From contig JAEVLN010000016.1 of assembly GCA_018350325.1 (NCBI GenBank), positions 229,154 through 293,153 on the forward strand: DNA of 64,000 nt, given 5' to 3'. The notes below the pieces were generated by a model. It was not told the DNA's origin and made no database searches. It saw only the letters and a list, made by a program, of their open reading frames with translations. A program made the position numbers and the translations under genes. Each line of letters starts with the position of its first letter. The first letter of the stretch is position 1. This document shows positions 23,251 to 34,156 of this stretch, one piece after another. The stretch is from Globodera rostochiensis (lineage: Eukaryota; Nematoda; Chromadorea; Rhabditida; Heteroderidae).

Positions 23251-23799
23251 GACCATTCAGAGCAAAGATATAAAAGTTTCTGTAGAATGGGTGGGACCTT
23301 AAATTAAAGCCCAGATAAGTTGGTTTTGGTGGGTAAACATGGAAATCCATTTTCGGGTGACTTTTGAAGTGTTAAAAATGTAACGAGCAAACGCAATTTG
23401 GCAAAATGTTTTAACGGGGCCTCTTCCCGAATAAATTCACGGAAGTCTTTCCCCGAGGGTCCGTGCCATTTTGTTGAGCCCACCCACCACATGTGCGTTT
23501 GTTGTGCTTTTCCTTATGGCAACGGAAAAATAGCGCCAATTTTGAGCGACTCCGGAGGCGCCAATTCCCGATGGACAGTGAATTTGGGCGGCGGGAAAGA
23601 AAGGGGTCGAAGGAATTGAGGGAATTTTATTGAGGCGTAAAGGCCAACGGATAATTCGGTTGGCAACAACGGCGGCGGCGGCGGGGACCGTCCGACCGAC
23701 CAGTGGAAGGACCTCCCCGAAAGGGACAAAATCCGAAGACGGAAATGAGCGAAGCGATGGATGCGGTTGAGGAGGCTTGGCGGAGGTAGCATTGTTGTT
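23251..23799. other. Spacer between satellites, no gene recognised
   Basis: Roughly 550 bp of ordinary composition between two satellite blocks. No domain or spliced coding chain is seen. Confidence 0.5.
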
Positions 23800-26375
23800 G
23801 GACAGTGGGGGGGGGGGGCTGGGCAGGGGGGGAGCACTGGACAGTGGGGGGGGGAGGGTCTGGGCAGTGGTGGGGGGGGGGGCACTGGACAGTGGGGAGG
23901 GCACTGGACAGTGGGGGGGGGGGGGCACTGGACAGTGGGGGGGGGGAGGGTCTGGACAGTGGGGAGGGCACTGGACAGTGGGGGGGGGGGGGCACTGGAC
24001 AGTGGGGGGGGGGAGGGTCTGGACAGTGGGGAGGGGGGCTGGGCAGGGGTGGACACTGGACAGTGGGGGGGGGGCTGGTCAGTGGGAGGAGGGGTTCTGG
24101 GCAGTGGGGGGGGGGGGCTGGTCAGTGGGGTGGGGGGCACTGGACAGTGTGGGGGGGGGGAGGTTCTGGACAGTGGGGGGGGGGGGCACTGGACAGTGGG
24201 GGGGGGGGCACTGGACAGTGGGGGGGGGGGGAGGTTCTGGACAGTGGGGTGGGGGGGCACTGGACAGTGGGGGGGGGGGGGGAGGTTCTGGACAGTGGGG
24301 TGGGGGGGCACTGGACAGTGGGGGGGGGGGGGGGAGGTTCTGGACAGTGGGGTGGGGGGCACTGGACAGTGGGGGGGGGGAGGTTCTGGACAGTGGGGTG
24401 GGGGGCACTGGACAGTGGGGGGGGGGGGGAGGTTCTGGACAGTGGGGTGGGGGGCACTGGACAGTGGGGGGGGGGAGGTTCTGGACAGTGGGGTGGGGGG
24501 CACTGGACAGTGGGGGGGGGGAGGTTCTGGACAGTGGGGTGGGGGGCACTGGACAGTGGGGGGGGGGAGGTTCTGGACAGTGGGGTGGGGGGCACTGGAC
24601 AGTGGGGGGGGGGGGGGAGGTTCTGGACAGTGGGGTGGGGGGCACTGGACAGTGGGGGGGGGGGGGGAGGTTCTGGACAGTGGGGTGGGGGGCACTGGAC
24701 AGTGGGGGGGGGGGGAGGTTCTGGACAGTGGGGTGGGGGGGCACTGGACAGTGGGGGGTGGGGGGCACTGGACAGTGGGGGGGGGAGGTTCTGGACAGTG
24801 GGGTGGGGGGGGAGGTTCTGGACAGTGGGGTGGGGGGGGGGGCACTGGACAGTGGGGGGGGGGGAGGTTCTGGACAGTGGGGTGGGGGGGGGGCACTGGA
24901 CAGTGGGGGGGGGGGGGAGGTTCTGGACAGTGGGGTGGGGGGGGGCACTGGACAGTGGGGGGGGGGGAGGTTCTGGACAGTGGGGGGGGGGGGGAGGTTC
25001 TGGACAGTGGGGTGGGGGGGCACTGGACAGTGGGGGGGGGAGGTTCTGGACAGTGGGGTGGGGGGCACTGGACAGTGGGGGGTGGGGGGCACTGGACAGT
25101 GGGGGGGGGAGGTTCTGGACAGTGGGGTGGGGGGGGGGGCACTGGACAGTGGGGGGGGGGGAGGTTCTGGACAGTGGGGTGGGGGGGGGGCACTGGACAG
25201 TGGGGGGGGGGAGGTTCTGGACAGTGGGGTGGGGGGGGCACTGGACAGTGGGGGGGGGGGGAGGTTCTGGACAGTGGGGTGGGGGGGGGGGGCACTGGAC
25301 AGTGGGGGGGGGGAGGTTCTGGACAGTGGGGGGGGGGGGAGGTTCTGGACAGTGGGGTGGGGGGGCACTGGACAGTGGGGGGGGGGAGGTTCTGGACAGT
25401 GGGGTGGGGGGCACTGGACAGTGGGGGGGGGGAGGTTCTGGACAGTGGGGTGGGGGGCACTGGACAGTGGGGGGGGGGAGGTTCTGGACAGTGGGGTGGG
25501 GGGCACTGGACAGTGGGGGGTGGGGGGCACTGGACAGTGGGGGGGGGAGGTTCTGGACAGTGGGGTGGGGGGGGGGGCACTGGACAGTGGGGGGGGGGGG
25601 AGGTTCTGGACAGTGGGGTGGGGGGGGGGGCACTGGACAGTGGGGGGGGGGGAGGTTCTGGACAGTGGGGTGGGGGGCACTGGACAGTGGGGGGGGGGGG
25701 GGAGGTTCTGGACAGTGGGGTGGGGGCACTGGACAGTGGGGGGTGGGGGGCACTGGACAGTGGGGGGGGGGGGGGGAGGTTCTGGACAGTGGGGGGGGGG
25801 GCACTGGACAGTGGGGGGGGGGGGGGGGGCACTGGACAGTGGGGGGGGGGGAGGTTCTGGACAGTGGGGTGGGGGGCACTGGACAGTGGGGGGGGGGGAG
25901 GTTCTGGACAGTGGGGGGGGGCACTGGACAGTGGGGTGGGGGGGCACTGGACAGTGGGGGGGGGGAGGTTCTGGACAGTGGGGTGGGGGGGGGGCACTGG
26001 ACAGTGGGGGGGGGGAGGTTCTGGACAGTGGGGGGGGGGGGGGGGCACTGGACAGTGGGGTGGGGGGGCACTGGACAGTGGGGGGGGGGGAGGTTCTGGA
26101 CAGTGGGGTGGGGGGGGGCACTGGACAGTGGGGGGGGGGGAGGTTCTGGACAGTGGGGTGGGGGGGGGGCACTGGACAGTGGGGGGGGGGGGAGGTTCTG
26201 GACAGTGGGGTGGGGGGCACTGGACAGTGGGGGGGGGAGGTTCTGGACAGTGGGGTGGGGGGCACTGGACAGTGGGGGGGGGGGGGGGGGGAGGTTCTGG
26301 ACAGTGGGGTGGGGGGCACTGGACAGTGGGGGGGGGGGGGCTGGGCAGTGGGGGGGGGGGGGGAAGGGGGCGCGA
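23800..26375. repeat. 2.6 kb G-rich satellite (CACTGGACAGTGGGG)
   Basis: Alternating GGCACTGGACAGTGGGGGGG and GAGGTTCTGGACAGTGGGGT units form a higher-order repeat of about 46 bp with variable G runs. Each unit includes the short palindrome CACTGGACAGTG. The 770-880 codon open frames on both strands are low-complexity artefacts. Confidence 0.5.
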
Positions 26376-27899
26376 ATTTTGTCAAATCCGCCGATGGGAA
26401 TAGCGATTAGCGTTGGTTGGCCTTTGGAAAGACAACTCCTTGAGAAGAACAAAGAATTGGGGGAAGGATAACAATTGGGTCGGGGCCGGGGGAGGTGACC
26501 GGTTGGTTGGTTGTTGGAGTGAAGATTGTTGAGGTGGCGAATGAATGGGAATGTGACGTGCTATCGCGAAAAAAGAGTGGAATGTGAGGAGGGTGGTGCG
26601 ATTGCGGCCCGAAATTTGCGGCCCCAAATTTGCGGCCCGAAACTTGCGGTCCTATTTAAAGCAAAAAACAAAACAAAAAATGACAAAATAACTTTTAATC
26701 TTGGTAATTTATTACACCATTTTGTCATAAAAATGCAAGAAAAGTTAATAGCTCATATTGTCTGGACTAGTCGTCGCACCAATCAAAATTGTTCCAGCAA
26801 GTCGGTATTGTACCGCCCGCAAACGCGTGATTAAGCTGATCGTCGTTCGGATTTACATTTCGATCAAAATTCTTGACCAGATTTTCCAATGCTAAATCAT
26901 TGTTTATGTATTTTTTGGCTCGTGGCCAAGTCGAAGCCGTGAGGAGAAAGTGATGAGAAAAATGAGGTAATAGGGGGAATAGTTTGGTCATTATTATCCC
27001 CGTGGGGGGGGGGGTCAAATCGAATGGGAGGGAGGGGAGGAAAACACACAAAAGCGAGATAATTTCGCGAATTGGGGGGGGGGGGGGGTTGGAATGGGGA
27101 AATTTTCTCCGAATTTATTTTTATTTTGAATTCTCACTAACAAAAAAAGTATCCCACCCCCACCCCCCTCCATTAATCCGCCGATATTCCATTGGCTCAT
27201 TCTCTCCTCCGAATCGCAACAGATGAGCCCGAAATGACGACAAAACGACCAAATGCGAATCAGCCAGTTTTATTAGAGGAATTTACGTTTATTCCCGAAT
27301 GGTGTTGACGCGAGAAGACGGGGGGGGGGGATGGGGGGGGGGGGATAATGTTGATCGAATTAAACGAATGGGGAGGGGAGGGAGGGAGGGAGGGTGCGAT
27401 CAGCAGAGAGATGAGGCGGATGACCCCCGAAATGACATGACATTGACGTAGAAATTATTGACATTTATTTTTCACAAATTTGTTTTGAACAGTTTAAACA
27501 AGAGGAGGAAAAGATGAAGCTAAAGGAGAATTAATTCCAAGGTAAACGGTTATTTAGGCTTCCAATGCATCAAAAGGTTGTTTAGCCTGAAGTCAGATGA
27601 ATGAAATCGGAATAAAGAATTTGGCCAGCCGCGACCGACTGGAAGCGTTTTTCGAGAAGATAAATCACTCAGAAGGATGGCCAAGACAAAAAATGCTTGC
27701 AAGACGACGGATTGAAAGATGGATGAGGCGGGACGCGATTGGAAGCAATCCGGGGAAGACCTGCCGCTGAACTGCCGTCAACTTTGATGGGAGGGGAGGA
27801 GCAGAAGGGAGATGGGACAAAGGGGAGGACAATTGGAAGAAGAATTGGATTGGGTGTGCTGAAGAAGAGTGAATAAAGACGGAGGAGAGGAACTGCGGA
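26376..27899. other. Non-coding stretch with dispersed-repeat remnants
   Basis: Contains GCGGCCCGAAATTTGCGGCC units near 26600-26650, similar in style to the GGGCCGCAAATG sequence at 45728. G runs occur near 27005, 27075 and 27320. No gene recognised. Confidence 0.5.
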
Positions 27900-28570
27900 C
27901 TGTGATGGGAGGGATGGGGGGTTGGTGGGAGGGGAGATGGGAGGGGAGATGGGAAGGGGGTGGGAGGGGAGATGGGAGGGGGGATGGGAGGAGGAGGGGG
28001 GGGGGGAAGGACGGGGGGAGAAAGAGGGGATGAAGGAGGGGGGGGGGTTGGCGGATGTTGGGACGATGAGCGCGGTTTTGACTTCATAAAAGAAGATCTC
28101 TAATGGTGGAAAGCTAAAGGATGAATGGACGGATTGGCTGATTTGGAGGGCTGATGGGCGGTTGAAGTGGAGAATAATTTCAAATTTCGGATGAACAATT
28201 CCATTCAATCCAACGGATGTAAATTGCGGGAATGGAATACAACAATATGGGTGGGTGGGGGTGGGGGGGGGGAGCATATGGAGAAGTGAAGAAGATCTTA
28301 TCTCCGTCGGGACGGGACGAAGAGGAGGACTGCCAAGATGATGATGGATCGGCTTGCTGGGGATGGACGAAAGGGAGCGAAAGATTGATGGATTCTTGCA
28401 GGACCGTGGGATTCCGACACTAGGGAGGGAGGGGGGAGGGAGGGAGGGGGGAGGGAGGGGGGAGGGAGGGAGGAGGGAGGGAGGGGGGAGGGGGAGGAGG
28501 GGGGGGGGGGGGGGGGAAGGGGGAGGGATGGGGGAGGGGGTAGGGAGGGAGGGAGGAGGGAAAGGAGGGG
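27900..28570. repeat. G-rich low-complexity blocks
   Basis: GGGAGGGGAGATGGGAGGGG repeats at 27905-28020 and GGGAGGGAGGGGGGAGGGAG at 28420-28565, separated by about 400 bp of ordinary sequence. The long reverse-strand frame is a composition artefact. Confidence 0.5.
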
Positions 28571-30289
28571 ATTTCTCCAGAATAGGAGATGGAGGAGGAG
28601 AGGACACGATGTTAGGGCAAAAGACGGAGTGATGATGAAGATGAAGAACCCAGCAGCCTTGTCAAAAGGCTGGCTACCCATCAATTTTTTAAGAAAAATT
28701 CGCACACATAAAGTTAAAAAACAAAGACAGAATGACACTAATGAAAAGAAAAGAAAGACTTCAACGGCGGCGGCGGCGGCTGAATGTGTCGGTGTCCGGA
28801 CATTTCGCCCATTGGGACGTTCGGTTGTCCCCTCTGCCGTCCTCTTGCCCAAGTCACTTCCCCCCCCCCCCCGCTTTGTTTATTCATTTACCCGCTGTCT
28901 TCCCTTGCGCCCCCACTCTTTTTGACCACTGCTGGTCCCTTTTACTCTGATCAGCAGCTAACAAACAGATGAAAAAAGGGAAGAAGGCATAATTGGCGTT
29001 GGGAAGAAGTGCTTTTCTTTAGTTAATTGGATCAACATATCGCCGCCGTGAGGGAGGGAGATTGACTGAATGGAAAATACTGGGGTAATTCGTTGGGGTG
29101 GTGCTGTAAATAGTAGAAGATGCAAATGAATGGTTTTTGGATTAGCTGCTAAATAATTGTCCCACCGGTATCCGGCAGGCGGGCGGGGGGGGGGGGGGTT
29201 TGAGGGTGGTGATCGAATTTACACAGCACAACGATTGATGTGATGCATCCGAAGTTGGGCTTCAAATTGATTTGTGACAATTGGTCAGTTATCGCACAAA
29301 TGGACAATTTCGAGTTGGATTGTGTGAAGAGGAAGCTTAAATAGTGGGGAACGAGGGGGGGGGAGGGGGTGGACGGCAATTAGCGGTGGAACTGCCATTT
29401 TAAACATCACCGAATGAAGTGGCATCGTGCAAGAAATTAACAAGAAAATGAATGATTAATTGTGGGGTGTGTGTGAAGAGAAGCCAATTTGGGAAGACAG
29501 GGCGCCGGAAGGACCCATTGATGAGAAGGGCGTTTTTTGTTCAAAATCCAATTTGTTTGATGGAAGAAAGACCGGAGAAAACGTTTAGCGGTCGCATTGA
29601 ATGCGATGGCAGATGCGTTCGACGGGGCGGAAATTTGCATTTTCCACTGTCAGAGTGTTAAATGGGAAATGAATGGTTTTTAGTGAGTCTTATGGGGACA
29701 GCGATAGTCTGGTAGAGCCGAGTGATCGGCCGACAGGGAAATTTGGGATGAATGGGCGGCTGGCAATTGCTGCTGGCCTTAACCATCTTCGTTACCCCCG
29801 AACAATCCTCGCCTAAGCCAGCCATGGAAACCGCCCAACGTCCATAGGCAAACTCTTACCTTCCCGAAGTTGCTTTACTTCAGCTTCACCATTGCATTCC
29901 CTCTCTCCCATTGTTGTTCTGTGCACGTTTACGAACAGCTGATGGCTGGGTTGGCCGTATCGGCAAATGCACACAAAACACGCAGCAGAATGCGACTCAA
30001 GGCTTGAATAGACACCGAATTTGGATGTTGAGGCAAACATTGCAGAAAAAGAGAGGGGGGGGGGGGGGGGGAAAGAGGAAACTGACTATGAGGGGGGGGG
30101 GGGGGGGTAATTAAGCGGAGAACTCAGTTGGAAAGGGCACGGATTGGTGAGGGGGGGGGGGGGGTGGGTGAGAAATTGAGGAATATGGGACGAAGGGCAT
30201 GGAGAGAAGACAATGAGGGACGCGGATTAAGGTTGGAATTTATCTTAAGGTTGGAATTTATCCTTTGTGTTAATAAAAGTTGCTTTTTC
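28571..30289. other. Non-coding stretch, nothing recognised
   Basis: A fragment of the CGGACATTTCGCCC element end lies at 28797-28820. G runs are at 29185, 30055, 30090 and 30150. No supported exons. Confidence 0.5.
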
Positions 30290-30384
30290 CTTAATTTTCA
30301 AAATTTTAAAACCTTCAAAAACGGTAACCAGCAAAAATGGTACATTTTGCCAACCCAGCAAAAATGGTACGTTTTGCCGGTTCC

Positions 30385-31205
30385 ATGACTTTTCGTCAAT
30401 TCTTTAATAAGAAAGAATTTTACAACAAATTTTAATTAAATTTAAGCCAACAACAATTTTTCGGAATAGTTAAGTTTACTTATCGCACAAAAAAAATTTT
30501 AAGAGGGTTTTACGCAATTCTGAGAAGTAGGGGGTTATCGAGGTTGCTGATCACGAATATGACAACAGATTTATCACATGACATCAGCTGATTATAATTT
30601 CAACATTATGATTTTTTGAAAAAATTTTAAAAATGCAACAAAGGCCCTGAAAATCATTCAAAAACTAAATTACAATAAAACAGAAAAGTAATGATCGAAT
30701 CGTGCTTTTCAGATGTTTTTAAGCGTGTTAGGCGGAATATGTATCTTATCAGGGACTGGCTCGGATCCGAATAAAAATACTACCAGTCGATTCCTCTCGT
30801 CGAGCTGAGTACGAATCCGCAAAAATTTCTTGCCGGAAAAAATTACGAAGAAAGTTATGGCCCCTCAAAGTTGGCCAACCATAGGGGGACCCTTTTGGTC
30901 AGCATTTTTAGAAATTTTTCGGATTCGTACTCAGCTCGACGAGAGGAATCGCTTGGTTATATTTTTGTTCGGATCCGAGCCAGTCCCTGATAAGATACAA
31001 ATACCTTGAAGGCTAAAACTGATTTCTGAAAAATTTCGAAAAACCTTTAAATTTGGGTCCGGGGTTCGAAATTGGTCGAAATGGAAGTTAGAATCGGCTT
31101 CTTCGCCCCGAATAACCCTAGACTTGAAAATTTGGTGTTGGCTTAAATTTAATTAAAATTTGTTGTTTTTTTAATTCTTTCTTATTGACGAAATGTCGTT
31201 GACGA
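30385..31205. mobile_element. ~0.8 kb inverted-repeat element with a nested palindrome
   Basis: The left end (CTTTTCGTCAATTCTTTAAT and ATTTTAATTAAATTTAAGCC) is mirrored on the right by GGCTTAAATTTAATTAAAAT and TTAATTCTTTCTTATTGACG. It is surrounded by CAAAATGGTACGTTTTGCC-type sequence that recurs as a direct repeat at about 30346-30380 and 31385-31420. No transposase. Confidence 0.5.
30741..30998. mobile_element. 258 bp palindromic MITE (GGGACTGGCTCGGATCCGAA ends)
   Basis: Inverted ends of about 85 bp: GTATCTTATCAGGGACTGGC, then GATTCCTCTCGTCGAGCTGA, mirrored by TCAGCTCGACGAGAGGAATC and GCCAGTCCCTGATAAGATAC. Single-ended relatives lie at 33765-33828 and 19394-19500. Nested inside the 30385-31205 element. 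Confidence 0.5.
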
Positions 31206-31475
31206 ACAGTCCATTGATGAAAAGTCGTTGACGAAGAGTTTTTGGCAAAATATTTTTATTCTAATCTGAAAATATGTAATTTGATGCGCTGATTACGGAT
31301 TCGTCAATAGAAAATAAAAATTGAGAATTTAAAGCAGTTTTTGAAGGTGTCCGTACGATTTTGCCAACGGTACGTTTTGCCACTGTACATTTTGCCAACC
31401 CAGCAAAAATGGTACGTTTTGCCAACTCAGAAAAACTTAAATTTCGATCGATTTCGAACCCCGGACCCGAATCAA

Positions 31476-32470
31476 AGAAGCATTGTAAGCCAAAGTGTTC
31501 AGGGGCTTTTTTGTAGCATTTTTACTGGGCTTTAAAATGATGTAGAGCAATCGTGTCAGACACCTCACGTCAAAACATTGTTTGACCTTATGTCCAATTG
31601 CACTACTTTTTACTGCGTCAAAAGTAAAGCGACAAAATTTAAAAAACAAAAAATCAATTTTTTGTGTGACCCAAAATCCAAACAAAAATTCATGCATGCA
31701 TAACTTTTGATACTGATCAAAAAAAAAAGCTAATTGGACCAAGTTGCTACAACACCTCCTTCATGGAGATCCTGACAACCCAAAATACACTGAAAATGAG
31801 GGCGAATTCGGGTCCGGGGTTCGGAATTGGGTAAAATAAATGTCAGAATCGTGATCAGCGACCCCAAAACCTCCGGGAAACATGTTTTATATGACTTTTA
31901 AAAATTTTGTGTTTTCAAAAAAGGGGAGGGGGAAGAACAAACTTAACTTCAGTGGTCGCCAAAAGTAAAGCGACAAAATTTTTTTTTTGTTTAACGCGCT
32001 ATAACAAACTAAAGAAGCATTGTGGGACAAAGTGTTCAGGGGCTTTTTTGTAGCATTTTTACTGGGCTTTAAAATGATGTAGAGCAATCGTGTCAGACAC
32101 CTCACGTCAAAACATTGTTTGACCTTATGTCCAATTGCACCACTTTTTACTGCGTCAAAAGTAAAGCGACAAATTAAAAAACAAAAAATATTTTTTGTGT
32201 GACCCAAAATCCAAACAAAAATTCATGCGTGCATAACTTTTGATACTGATCAAAAAAGCTAATTGGACCAAGTTGCTACAACACCTCCTTCATGGAGATC
32301 CTGACAGCCCAAAATACACTGAAAATGAGGGCGAATTCGGGTCCGGGGTTCGGAATTGGGTAAAATAAATGTCAGAATCGTGATCAGCGACCCCGAAAAC
32401 CTCCGGGAAACATGTTTTATATGACTTTTAAAAAGTTTTGTTTTTTTTCAAAAAAGGGGGGGGGGGACAA
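31476..32470. repeat. Direct duplication, two ~455 bp copies 537 bp apart
   Basis: Copy 1 (31476-31935) and copy 2 (32013-32470) both start AGAAGCATTG, run through GTCAGACACCTCACGTCAAA and end near ATGTTTTATATGACTTTTAA. They differ by a handful of substitutions and small indels, so the duplication is fairly recent. Non-coding. Confidence 0.5.
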
Positions 32471-33054
32471 ACTTAACTACTATTACCCAAATTCGGATTC
32501 TACACACTCGAATACCCCTAACAAAAATCTTTTAATCAACTGAAAACTAATTTTTTTTTTTTAAATGGGGGCACCATCTTTAGTATTACCGAATTAACTC
32601 TAAAAACGAATATAAATTCTTGGAGATGGCAAAATTGAAACGCCGAAATTGGTTTTAGGTTAATGGCTAGGGAAAATAACCTCTTGGGATTCATCAAAAG
32701 CAATGGCAATGACACCCATCTGGCTGGAATGGACGATTTCACTAACAGCAGAAAATTACTTATTAGTTAAAGGCCAATGCACAAAGCAACCAGTTAAATA
32801 ATTTAATCAAAAATATAAAGCAAGAAGGACGTATATTTGCATTATGTTAAATCTTCTTTGGGTAAAAAAATATAAACATAAGAAAGGGCCGCTGGATCGT
32901 AGCCAGGTACCTATGGCAGCCCGGACTTCACAAAAAAATTGACCCCGTAGTTGTCAAGATAGTTCCTCAATCTCTTCGCGCTATTTGGAGTTCATTTTGA
33001 GTCTCCAGCCCCTCCCCCTAAATCCAAGTCTGGCTGCGGCCCTGCATTGGCCAA
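32471..33054. other. Non-coding stretch 3' of the RING gene
   Basis: A fragment of the CCCCTA-ended palindromic family lies near 32505-32520. No gene recognised. Confidence 0.5.
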
Positions 33055-34156
33055 TCAGTCGATTTCACTGTCCGATCCTGTTTCCTGTTGATCGAATGAT
33101 TGCACCAAATAGCGGTTGATCGACTCTTTGTTAGGTCCGTCAGTCATTACCCACGCTTCGTCTTGCCCATGTCTTTTGAGTGGATACCGACACAACGGAC
33201 AGCAGTTTTGATCAACGGCATGAAATGCGTCAATGCATTGGGAACAATAGGCATGTGCACAGGGAAGCACGGAATCGGGGCGCGAATCAAAGCAAATTAT
33301 GCACTTGCCGTCCTCTGTGCAACCGCAACAACTGAGACCGAATGAATCCGTGAATCGTGCCATTAATCGTCAATGAAGTGAGATATACAACAGAGGAAAA
33401 TTCGTTTTTCGAACCCAAACCCATAATAAAATGTATTTAACTGTCCGTCACCCATTTCCATTCCCCAATTGTAGGAACTCACACAGCCTGGCCCACCGCA
33501 ACAAACCTGTCATTATAAATCGACAAGTTCAGCAGGTTGTGACCGTTCTCTGAGGTTTTCTGGTCATTTGATGCTTCCGAAGCTTCCAAAACTTGAATGA
33601 ATGACTCGTAGAATTTTAAAAACTAAAAAATTTATAGTTATTAATATAGAAATTCCACGCATCAACCTGATAAAGGTTGTAGGTTTTCCGATATATTTTT
33701 TCGTCGAGCACCTGTAAATTACTTTTTAAGCATGTTAAGTAACAAAAGCCGGATTTTTGCTGATTCGTACTCAACTCGACGAGAGGAATCGTAGGTCTGT
33801 ATTTTTATTCGGATCCGAGCCAGTCCCATATAAAGTAGTTATTCCAATTACTTCGACGTTCAAGCATTAAAACTAACTTCTTACTAATAGTACGTCACCC
33901 TTAATGAAATTAACCGTAAAACAGTGAATTCGGGCAGAACGCTGCCACAAAAGTCCTTTTTCATCTGAGGATTTCATCACAAAAAGCATGTTCAAAGAAC
34001 TTTCTTCGAAACAATTTGCACATCTTAATTTAATATTAAAAACTGACAAATTATTAAATAAAACTTCTTGTTGAGTTCTTGAATTTTATCATCTAGTTCT
34101 TCGCGCTTTATTAAAGCCCAATTGACAACAGCATTTCGGGATTCCTTTTGGCCCAT
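33055..34156 (-). CDS. RNF141-like RING-finger E3 ubiquitin ligase
   Basis: Five exons fit in phase: 34065-34156, 33885-33999, 33667-33711, 33507-33622 and 33055-33331, giving 214 aa, close to the usual RNF141 length. The protein begins MGQKESRN, a Gly-2 context consistent with N-myristoylation. The middle contains KTYNLYQFLKFYESFIQVL, matching the conserved NLYQFIQLY region. The C-terminal C3HC4 RING has CIICFDSRPDSVLPCAHAYC, then CCPLC, and is followed by DEAWVMTDGP, the RNF141 hallmark after the RING. Predicted role: ubiquitin transfer with an E2. An ATG at 33363 would look like a start but lies inside the last intron in this model. The gene is divergent from N-myristoyltransferase about 2.1 kb away. 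Confidence 0.5.

Noticed and set aside
22066..23350. 400-codon Lys/Glu/Gly-rich and Phe/Pro/Ser-rich frames
   Set aside because: Purine-rich satellite; no conserved sequence.
23761..26471. Open frames of 770-888 codons on both strands
   Set aside because: They are open because the G-rich repeat lacks stops; composition is Gly/Trp/Ser or Pro/His/Cys only and several frames are open at once.
33055..33363. Single-exon RING gene starting at the ATG at 33363
   Set aside because: The splice acceptor at 33332 joins in phase to four upstream exons with RNF141 motifs, so this ATG is intronic in the better model.
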